This document shows, one piece after another, positions 30,396-40,900 of a stretch of DNA of 64,000 nucleotides. Position 1 is the stretch's first letter. Each line of letters starts with the position of its first letter. Origin of the DNA: Cyrtodaria siliqua (lineage: Eukaryota; Mollusca; Bivalvia; Adapedonta; Hiatellidae). The position numbers were made by a program, and so were the translations under genes. The stretch is taken from contig JAWPHD010003277.1 of NCBI GenBank assembly GCA_037043455.1, forward strand, positions 1 to 64,000, in the 5' to 3' direction. The notes under the pieces were generated by a model. The model was not told the DNA's origin. It searched no databases and saw nothing but the letters and a program-made list of their open reading frames with translations.

Positions 30396-30862
30396 AAACA
30401 TACCCTTGGATTTGCTATGCAATCCGGCTACTAATATATTACTCTGTTCGCGTTTTCTATAACTGAAATGTTTTTACATCCAGTTTTAAAGTTGATTCCT
30501 TCGATATAAAGTGTTATAACAGCTAATATCTATGACATTGTGTGTCAATATATTTTGGTCTTAGAAAACATGAATACTGTTGTCATTTGTGAGCTAGTAG
30601 GTTATTCATTAGGTTAGGGCCTCAACACCTGATTAGAAAATTTCGAAGAAGTAACAAAAAGTAGCATAAATTGGATCATTATGAATATTGCTCCAAGTTG
30701 ATTAAAGTCAGGAAATTACAACAAAAGCATTTTATTTAAAACTTTTTTTTTAATACATAATTTATATTTAATAATTTATAGTTGAAATGAACGTGCAATA
30801 ATTTTAATACATTTATTTAATAGAAGTTTGCTATTCAGAGTCCTAGGATTACATAGCTAAAT

Positions 30863-31011
30863 CCACAGATACCGGTTTAAAAAAAAAAAAAAGTCTTATA
30901 TTCTATTACATAGTATGTAATAATAATAAAAAAAAAAGTCATATTCTATTACATAGTATGTAATAGAATATAAGACTTTTTTTTTTTTTTTTTTTTTACC
31001 GGTATCTGTGG
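30863..31011. repeat. perfect-ended palindrome rich in poly(A)/poly(T)
   Basis: Outer arms 'ccacagataccggt' and 'accggtatctgtgg' are exact inverted repeats. Next come A and T runs, then 'agtcttatattctattacat' and 'atgtaatagaatataagact'. The centre 'tattacatagtatgtaata' is itself palindromic. The whole 149 bp can fold into one hairpin. Confidence 0.85.
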
Positions 31012-31043
31012 CTAAATCCACCAAATACGTCTTAACTACCATA

Positions 31044-31242
31044 TAATCCCTAATAAATGCCCCCCCACCCCCATCATTTTTTTTAAAAAACCAAAAGATG
31101 CAAGTTAATCCGTTTCATTCACAATGGAACACTCTTGGTTAAGAAAATCATTAAAGAAAAGTTAAAATATGTATTTTAGGTCTCTAATAAATGCACCACT
31201 TTCCAAAAATGTTACGCTCCCTGGGGCATTTATTAAGGATTA
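31044..31242. mobile_element. TA-flanked MITE
   Basis: 199 bp with ends 'taatccctaataaatgcccc' and 'ggggcatttattaaggatta', inverted with one mismatch, flanked by TA (31042-31043, 31243-31244). This fits a Tc1/mariner/pogo-type MITE. It supplies a - strand AATAAA downstream of PRIM2. Confidence 0.8.
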
Positions 31243-31599
31243 TACAGTAGTGCAAGCATTGGCAGCAGCCAGTAAGATATCATCTTGTTACAATTCACAG
31301 ATCCACCCTGTCAATCATATCTTTAATATGTTTTGAAGGTCTGTGAGGGAGACAAAGATATATAGAAATTCTTGCAGCGTGCCCTACTTTTAACAGAAAA
31401 CAGATTCTTATGGTTCTTTAATATACAGATACAGAACCCTGTGTGAAAATGTAAATTTCGTACAATTCTTTCAATCTAAACCTGAATATTTTAAGAATTG
31501 CCCATTAAAACATAAACAACCGTAAAGCTTACTAGCACTGTTTTTGCATACATTGAAAGAAAAATGCAAAATTTTCATAAATATCACTATCAAAGATGT

Positions 31600-31836
31600 C
31601 ATCACGAATATCTGTCAGATCAATCTAACTTGGATGGTTGCATAGACATCAGTATCACTTAGATGATTTGCATTTACATCTCTGCCTCTTCAACGTAACT
31701 TCTGTCAAATCAATATCACTAATATGCTTCCATGGACATCAGTGTCATCAATATCATTTGGAAGCTTGCACGGACATCTTTTACCAGATCAATGTTACTT
31801 AGAAGCTTGCATGGACATCTCTGCCTCATCAATATC
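31600..31836 (-). repeat. decayed ~40-bp tandem repeat spanning the PRIM2 stop codon
   Basis: On the gene strand the unit reads roughly 'gatattgatgaggcagaga' then 'tgtccatgcaagcttctaag'. The first copy (31836-31797) is coding and ends at the stop. Weaker copies follow near 31796-31757, 31756-31717, 31716-31660 and 31659-31610, with landmarks 'atgtccgtgcaagcttcca' and 'atgtccatggaagcata'. Later copies are non-coding. Confidence 0.7.
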
Positions 31837-31982
31837 AAAATCATCGTCCATCTCCTCCAGACCGCTGAGCTGTGATGCCGTAACAGGTTGACTGGCTCCC
31901 TGAGATTTTGGGGTCGACTGTGACACCTGGGAACCAGTATGTTGCGATCGTGCAGGTGTCTTAGGTGTACCCATTGATGTTG
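31795..31982 (-). CDS. PRIM2: PRIM2 exon 12 (C-terminal tail and stop)
   Basis: The acceptor 'aaatttatttcag' lies just above 31982 and TAA is at 31797-31795. It encodes residues 476-537. The sequence is low-complexity ([14 protein letters not shown]) and then acidic, [15 protein letters not shown], comparable to the acidic end of the human protein. The last 40 bp belong to a decayed tandem repeat that continues past the stop. Confidence 0.85.
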
Positions 31983-34900
31983 CTGAAATAAATTTTATTA
32001 CATTTTTATCGATGAAAGATAGGGATTTCTCAGTGAAGGAATATTCGATGTCGCTAAATATTTTAACTAACTCGTTGGAACTGAAATTACTAACTGTGCA
32101 CTTCTGTCTTTTCTTTTACGACTGCGCAAGCCCGAGTTTTTCTTTAGGCCTAAAAAAACAACTTGTGTGTTTCTGGTTTCACCCTGTCAAAAAGTTAGGG
32201 TAGGTAGATAGGAAAATGTTTTTTTTTTAGATATTTTTTTTATATATATTGTTCGCATATATTATGCCATTTTTGTACTAAGGCAACTTTTTGATAACCT
32301 TTGCATTCCAGATTAGATGCATAACAACTCTGGCTAATAAAATTATCATTTGAATAAAAAAAAAAAAAAAAAAAAAAAATATTTTTTTTTTTTTTTTTTC
32401 CGCTAAAAATATTTAGGGTCGGCGGTGATAAAGTAGGGTCGGTCGGGAAACCGGAAACACACATGTTTTTTTATTAGGCCTTACCTTGTTAAATGACCGC
32501 AAATCAACATTAGTTGAATTTTGCAATTCTCGTCAATATCCAATACTATAGTTCCATCAAGACTCAGTGAAGCATTTTCATTTGATATTTCATAGCTTTA
32601 AACAACATTGTCCGTGTTTGTTTTTGACTGAACTGCTGAAAACACGCTGAACGATTTTTTACACATTATGATTGAAGCAACTGCCTATGTGAATCTGTGC
32701 TCTTAATCTAGCACATGTACTGTTTTAAAAGAGATTCATGATAAAATATAGTACACATTTATATGTTTATATAAAAAGTTGCCTTAAAAGCGATAAATTT
32801 GAAGTTTTTATATTGTAGTGCCAGGTGATTTATTACTATCGCTTTTTACGATTTGCCTTAAAAGGAAATCGTAGTAAATAAGCCACGCCTCTGTATTCTT
32901 ACTTCACCCGTGGCGTAATTTGGTTCGAACTACAATCAAAATGACATAACTTTAGAAAATAAAGTTAATGTAATAAATAGGATATTAAAAATGTAATAAA
33001 CGGATTATTTAACTGATGCATTCGATTGTTAGGAAATCCTTCACTCGATGGGAAGCGTATTGTTTTTTCACTCGCTCGCATCCGCTCCTGGGATCAAATT
33101 TAATATTTTTAGCCACTTGCTAAGGTTTTCAAGTGCCAAGGTTTTCTATTTGCTATTTTAATCAAGGTACTTGCATTAACAGTTTAAAACCTCGATTCGT
33201 TTTTAGAAGGATTGCTATACATGTAAATAATGACATTTTCGGCTAGATGCAGGAACGTAATAATGTATAATTATACTTACTTATTTCCACCTATTTGACT
33301 AAGTTAGATAAATATGTTTAGTGAATAAATGTAGTCTGAGACCTAGTGGGATTCATTTATTACTTGAACAATTTAGCAAGTGCATATATTTTCTACTTGC
33401 AATCTGCAAACATCTACTTGCATTTAGCAAGTAAACCAGTGTTACATTTGAACCCTGTGCTTGCTTGTGAAAAAAACACGCTTGCCATCTCATGAAGGAT
33501 TTCCTAATAATCGGAACGCAGCAGTTAAATAATCTCTATATATTATTTATACAAAACACACCATTCGAGTCGCCCGAGAGAGAGGGGCAGGATACATAGA
33601 TATATATATGGGAACCTGTCCTATTCTTACTAACAAGTAGATTAACATGATCTGACGACAGACTTAGATACACATCACTGCTCGGTTTACTCCCCATCCG
33701 ACGGACAGGGCTAAGCTATAGGGCTATCAGTGACTCGGAACAGATACAACTTAAAACCTTTATCAGAATCAGTCAGTGTACAAAGCAGGTCAATGTGGGT
33801 TATGGTGACCTTTTCGTCAGAATATATAACAATTCCGTTTAATAGAAACAGGTTCAGTTTCAAAAACACAATTCTAGAGAACTATAAACCGCTACACCTT
33901 TTGATAATGTGTATAACTGAATGATGTATAGAGATTTAATTTTAGTCTTACTTTTATTTTCACCATTCAGGCATTTCTGACTCTCATCAAACCACTGGTT
34001 TGGGTGACTAAAGCTCTGGGCTTGATACTCCAGGGGCTGTTTGTGAACTGCCTCGAAGTATCGCGTACATGCCACGTTATACTTGCCACTCTTAACTTCA
34101 ACCATTATCTGAAATAGAAGCAGTATGAATGTGCATGTTTCTGTCAGTGCTAGAATTTCACCTAAATCACATTATGCCAGGGATTTCAGACTTCATTGGC
34201 CTACCTTTTTTCTAAGAATCCCCAATAGCCTGGGATATAAGCTTCACTGACCTACCTTTTCTAAGTAAAAGCCCACAATATCATGGAAATGAAGGCTTCA
34301 TTGAACTACCTTTTTTTTTAGTACTTCTGAGTCCCCAACAGCCTTGGAGTTCAGGTTTCACTGGCCTACCTTTTCTAAGTAAGCGCCCCCAACAGCCTGG
34401 GATTTCAGGCTTCACTGGCCTACCTTTTCTAAGTAAGAGCCCCCAACAGCCTGGGATTTCAGGCTTCACTGGCCTACCTTTTCTAAGTAAGAGCCCCCAA
34501 CAGAGAGTCCCCAACAGCCTGGGATTTCAGGCTTCACTGGCCTACCTTTTCTGAGTAAGAGTCCCCAACAGCCTGGGATTTCAGGCTTCACTGGCCTACC
34601 TTTTCTAAGTAAGAGCCCCCAGTAGCCTGAGATTTCAGGCTTCACTGGCCTACCTTTTCTAGGTAAGAGTCCCCAACAGCCTGGGATTTCAGGCTTCACT
34701 GACCTACCTTTTCTAAGTAAGAGCCCCAGCAGCCTGGGATTTCAGGCTTCACTGGCCTACCTTTTCTAAGTAAGAGTACCCAACAGCCTGGGATTTCAGG
34801 CTTCACTGACCTACCTTTTCTAAGTAAGAGCCCCAACAGCCTGGGATTTCAGACTTCACTGGCCTACCTTTTCTAAGAGCCCCCAACAGCCTGGGATTTC

Positions 34901-37900
34901 AGGCATCACTGACCTACTTTTTCGACTAAAAGTGAGTGTTTCCAATAGCCTGGGATTTCAGCTTCACAGACCTACCTTTTCAAAGTAAGAGACCCCAACA
35001 GCCTGGGATTTCAGGCTTCACTGGCCTACCTTTTCTAAGAAAGAGACCCCAACAGCCTTGGATTTCAGGCTTCACTGACCTACCTTTTCTAAGTAAAGAG
35101 TCCCAAATAGTCTAAGATTTCTGGCTTCACTGGCCTACCTTTTCTAAGAAAGAGTTCCAAATAGCCTGGGATTTCAGGCTTCACAGACCTAACTTTTCTA
35201 AGTAAGAGTCCCAAATAGCCTGGGATTTCAGGCTTCACAGACCTACCTTTTCTAAGTAAGAGTCCCAAATAGCCTGGGATTTCAGGCTTCACAGACCTAC
35301 CTTTTCTAAGTAAGAGTCCCCAACAGCCTGGGATTTCAGGCTTCACAGACCTAACTTTTCTAAGTAAGAGCCCCAACAGCCTGGGATGTCAGGCTTCACT
35401 GACCTACCTTTTCTAAGTAAGAGCCCCCAACAGCCTGGCATTTCAGGCTTCACTGGCCTACCTTTTCTAAGTAAGAGTCCCCAACAGCCTGGGATGTCAG
35501 GCTTCACTGACCTACCTTTTCTAAGTAAGAGACTCCAAAAGCCTGGAATATCAGGCTTCATTGACCTATCTTTTCTAAGTAAGAGTCCCCAATACCCTTG
35601 GATTTCAGGTTTCACTGACCTACCTTTTCTAAGTAAGAGCCCCAACAGCCTGGGATTTCAGGCTTCACTGACCTACCTTTTCTAAGTAAGAGCCCCCAAC
35701 AGCCTGGGATTTCAGGCTTCACTGGCCTACCTTTTCTAAGTAAGAGTCCCCAACAGCCTGGGATTTCAGGCTTCACTGGCCTACCATTTCTAAGTTAGAG
35801 CCCCCAACAGCCTGGGATTTCAGGCTTCACTGGCCTACCTTTTCTAAGTAAGAGTCCCCAACAGCCTGGGATTTCAGGCTTCACTGGCCTACCTTTTCTA
35901 AGTAAGAGTCCCCAACAGCCTGGGATTTCAGGCTTCACTGGTCTACCTTTTCTAAGAGCCCCCAACAGCCTGGGATTTCAGGCTTCACTGACCTACTTTT
36001 TCTATTTAAAGTAGGTGTCCCCAACCGCCTGGGATTTCAGGCTTCACAGACCTACCTTTCTAAGTAAGAGACTCCAACAGCCTGGAATTTCAGGTTTCAC
36101 TGGCCTACCTTTTCTAAGTAAGAGACCCCAACAGCCTGGGATTTCAGGCTTCACTGACCTACCTTTTTCTAAGTAAGAGTCCCAAATAGTCTGAGATTTC
36201 AGGCTTCACTGGCCTACCTTTTCTAAGTTAGAGTCCCCAATAGCCTGGGATTTCAGGCTTCACAGACCTACCTTTTCTAAGTAAGAGCCCTCAATAGCCT
36301 GGATTTCAGGCTTCACAGACCTACCTTTTCTAAGTAACAGTCCCAAATAGCCTGGGATTTCAGGCTTCACAGGCCTACCCTTTCTAAGTAAGAGTCCCCA
36401 ACAGCCTGGGATTTCAGGCTTCACTGGCCTACCTTTCCTAAGTAAGAGCCCTAATAGCCTGGGATTTCAGGCTTCAACGACCTACCTTTTCTAAGTAAGA
36501 GCCCCCAACAGCCTGGGATTTCAGGCTTCACTGGCCTACTTTTTCTAAGAGTCCCCAACAGCCTGGGATTTCAGGCTTCACTGGCCTACCTTTTCTAAGT
36601 AAGAGTCCCCAACAGCCTGGGATTTCAGGCTTCACTGGCCTACCTTTTCTAAGAGCCCACAACAGCCTGGGATTTCAGGCTTCACTGACCTACTTTTTCT
36701 ATTAAAAGTAAGTGTCCCCTATAGCCTGGAATTTCAGGCTTCACAGACCTACTTTTTCTAAGTAAGAGAGCCCAACAGCCTGGGATTTCAGGCTTCACTG
36801 GCCTATCTTTTCTAAGTAAGAGACCCCAACAGCCTGGGATTTCAGGCTTCACTGACCTACCTTTTCTAAGTAAGAGTCCCAAATAGCCTGGGATTTCAGG
36901 CTTCACTGGCTACTACCTTTTCTAAGTAAGTCCCCAATAGCCTGGGATTTCAGGCTTCAGACCTTCCTTTTCTAAGTAAGAGCCCCCCAATTGCCTGGAT
37001 TTCAGGCTTCACAGACCTACCTTTTCTAAGAAAGAGTCCCAAATAGCCTGGGATTTCAGGCTTCACAGACCTACCTTTTCTAAGTAAGAGTCCCCAACAG
37101 CCTGGGATTTCAGGCTTCACAGACCTAACTTTTCTAAGAGCCCCCAACAGCCTGGGATGTCAGGCTTCACTGACCTACCTTTTCTAAGTAATAGCCCTAA
37201 TAGCCTGGGATTTCAGGCTTTACCGGCCTTACCATTTCTAAGTTTAAAGAGACTCCAAAAGCCTGGAATATCAGGCTTCATTGACCTACCTTTTCTAAGT
37301 AAGAGTCCCCAATACCCTGGGTTTTCAGTCTCTGCTTCAACAAGTCCATGTCAGTATGCTTGAATGGACATCCTGATAATAAACAATAATTATTAAGGCT
37401 TAGAAAAAATGAATGGCGAGGAACTTTTTGCATAAAAGGCATCGACACAATATATTTATCATGTAGATTATCCACATTTTCTCTATGGTTTACTAGTTTC
37501 ATCTATTAAACAGAATGCTAAGCTTGTCATGGATGCAGTATTATAGTTTTTCTTTACGACTTCAGAAACGACAAGGTTTTCTGCATGCTTTTTCTTTAAT
37601 AATCGATCACCGACTGATAAACAAAATTTAGTAAGTCACCCCTTTATCAAGCAATAAAGTACAAATCTGCATGATAAATATATAAACAGTTAAGGTCATA
37701 TGGCAACTTTCCAGCTTCTATTGGAGGAGTAAGACCCCAAGGGCCTTTTTGGCAAGTTCTCGTTCATGGAGGAGGGACCTGGGTAGAACCACCGACGTTC
37801 CGAAAGCCAGTAGGATAGACACAAAACAAAGTCAGAAATTATGATCAGATATTGGTTGGAATGGAAATACATGATAAAATGATCATGATGATCCATAGAA

Positions 37901-40900
37901 TTGCTTTATATTTGCAAGCCGTTTTGACTGGATTGATACATCTACCAAATTAATGGCTAGTAAAACAATCCATATCTTACCATGACTGTCGCCTGGTCCG
38001 GGTGTATTGGACATGATCACCTTGAGACAGCTGTAGGGCGTGTAGTCGGCTCTCTTTCCTTCCTTACCATAGTTGTGGCGAATGTTGTACACGTACTGTT
38101 TGTCAAACTAAGCAAATAAGAACAGGAAATCAGTCAACGGAAGAAATGAATATTCTATATGACAACGATGTAAAACAAAAAGGTCAAAACTTTTTTTAAA
38201 TAAACCAGATTTAGCTCCTCAAGAGAAACGATAACATAGACATATGTTCGTACATATTTTAAAACCAGCATGTTACATTCTATTTTCATACATTACACAC
38301 ATTTGATAAACAAGAGCCCCGCAATAGGTATATATATATGTCCATCTAAACTTCACTTATGTTAGGGCAAGTAATGGTCTTGAGTTCATCAGGATTGGGT
38401 CGTTGTATGCCAATGTGACATTGATGTTAAACTTACTGACCACCTAGCACCAAGGGCAATGTACCTCTGAAATGTTTTCAGTGAGGGTTTTATATTTCCT
38501 GAGTAATCAGACATGCTAATGTCAAATGAGGTCATGGCAGCATTGATTTTTGAACTATTGACCCCAAAAAAAATGGGGTTCCTCCTTTCACCAAGGGCAA
38601 TTTACTTGAGTTTCATGAGCGTGTGTGCGTTATATTTCCGAAGTTATCACGTGGAATGCGTATTTCAGTACGAGATCATGAATTCAGAATGTACCTGAAG
38701 TTTAATGAGAGTTATGCTTTAAAAGTTATCAAGCGGAATGAACAATTGCTCGTAACAAAAGTACGGACGGAGAACGCTATACTATAATACGTCCCATTTT
38801 ACAAACATGACTATAAAAGGGTACCCTTGAGAAGCATATATTTATATATAATTATATTAAAGCAAGTATTTATATGTACGGTATTTGTTTCGTGACACAA
38901 TGTGTCTTCACAAAATGAAATTTAGAGCCAATCACGTAACTGATCGCCAGTCCACACTTACCTTGTCTCCATCTATCAACTTGGTGAACTCTGACCTCCA
39001 GAATTTCATCGCCTCCTCCAGAGACAGACCTATACCTTTCAGGAAGAGGCCGTACTGCTGTCGACCCCCGTGACGAAGGTGGTGATTCTGACGCATAGAT
39101 GTGTGTAACTGCTGCATGCAGGGCGGGAAGGACTTCTTGGACAACTGCAATTACAAACTTAACTACATACTGAACAGAGGACACAAGGGACAAAATTAAT
39201 GTGGGCAAAAGATTGAAGAATAAGAAGATTTATTTAGGAAGTACAGGTAATGTTATTCAGGGAGTTGGAGGGAGCAGCATTTCTACATTCAGATGCCCGT
39301 CGAGACAGGGAAGCGAGGTGGACAGGGGGCAGAAAATAGAGGAAAGTCATCTCTGGTAAGTAAAGAATAATAAATTTTGGCTAATCAGAGGATTTGAGGC
39401 ATTATTAAGGGTTGTTTAGGGGATGGGGGAATATGATGAGTGGTAGGCACGCACCCCTCTGTCTTTTTCAAGTACTAAATCCAATCCACTCACCATTTCA
39501 ATCATATCAGCCGTGATCAGTCCAGTGTTGTTTTTCTTCAGGTTGTAGTCTGAGCCCAGGTATCTCTTACTCAGCCCACATAACATGGGCAACAATCGCT
39601 CATCCTCCTCCAGGTGGGGCAGCGCTCGGGCAGTTATCTGTAAAGTAGTCCCAACAAATGTAAAATAACACAATTTTTTTCTTCTTTTTCACAAATACTG
39701 GCTGTATACCAGATATCGTCATTTTTATGTTGGTTCTTCAATATATCTAAATCAAATCCAGTCATTTCATAAATATTTTCACTGGTAGAGAAGCTTACCC
39801 CTTTGCCGTAAATATTCTGTGTTTACATTGTTTCTATTCTCTGTAACAAGTGTCACTTGACCGTTACTAAATATAAGACTGAAATGGGTCGGTGGTCTGA
39901 GCGGAATGTAGTAGTTATCGTCATCTTCCGTTTTATACCGAAAAACCCATATTTGGGATGATGAAAACTTGTATAGTTATTAATTGAAACATAAATATAC
40001 CATTGCATTTAAATACACAAAAAAAATTGTCAGAAAAAAAGTTATATCTACAATTTAAATTGATGTTTCCACTGTACCCATCAAGTGTAATTTACTTCAC
40101 TTCGACGTTCATAATTTAAAGGGAAATAACTGTTCGCAAATTTAAATTGATTGTCTCCCCTGGCTAAGAATGTTTAGCACATGCTTTTAGTTTTTTTTGG
40201 GCATGTGAAATTGATTCAATGGTTCGACGTAAAGGGTCAGATATTTTTAAAGGAAATCTTCCTGCGCATGCGCATTAGCACGTGATTCCCCCGATTGTGT
40301 TTTGTTTATTACGGTATTTATATAGGTAAACAGGTTGGTTTGAGAGTGTATGTTAACATTTCTAAAATATTTTTTCCTCTACATAAGTCTGATGATAGTG
40401 TGCAGTGATTTGTAAAGTGGGGTTGAAAAAACCCCACAATATTGAGCGCTTTATTGATAATGACGAAATATGGTGAATGACGATAACTGGTACACAACCA
40501 GTATACCAATTTTTCAAAGGCTTAATGTGAAACTACTATTATAACTACATATAAACAAAAAGAAGTATTGCTATGCAATACAATGTCCCCTACCGGTCAT
40601 TGTGTGAAAATGTTTTAGTTTTTTTTGGAGGATAATTAATTTTCTCCTTGGATAAAGTGACACGTGAACATGAAAATGCATAATGTAACGTAACAACAAT
40701 GTAATGCATTACTGCATTAGGTAGCGTATTAAATTTAGAAGCGTAAAATGCCCAATTAACTGTCTGAAAAATATGAGACAAAGTAACTTTTCATATAAGC
40801 TACCTGCCCATAGAGCTTCATTCCAGTATCTCATTCCTAACTGAAGTTACTGAGCGGAAACGGTTTTTCTATTTTTAGTAACAGTGACCCCAAATGCAAT

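Noticed and set aside
34281..37147. Several 65-100-codon ORFs with an 18-residue repeat ([18 protein letters not shown]) that look like a repetitive protein.
   Set aside because: They are the other frames of the 54-bp minisatellite, which has no stop in that frame because the unit is a multiple of three. There is no start context, no flanking coding exon, and the array lies inside PRIM2 intron 10.
37237..37290. The idea that exon 10 ends inside the array only by chance and that the array is the older sequence.
   Set aside because: The exon end gives a protein whose C397-C437 spacing equals that of human PRIM2, so the exon sequence is most simply the ancestor and the array the derivative. A comparison with related species would settle this.
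34175..37331. Regular repeats that might suggest a CRISPR array.
   Set aside because: There are no unique spacers: the whole 54-bp unit repeats head to tail, and the window is clearly eukaryotic.
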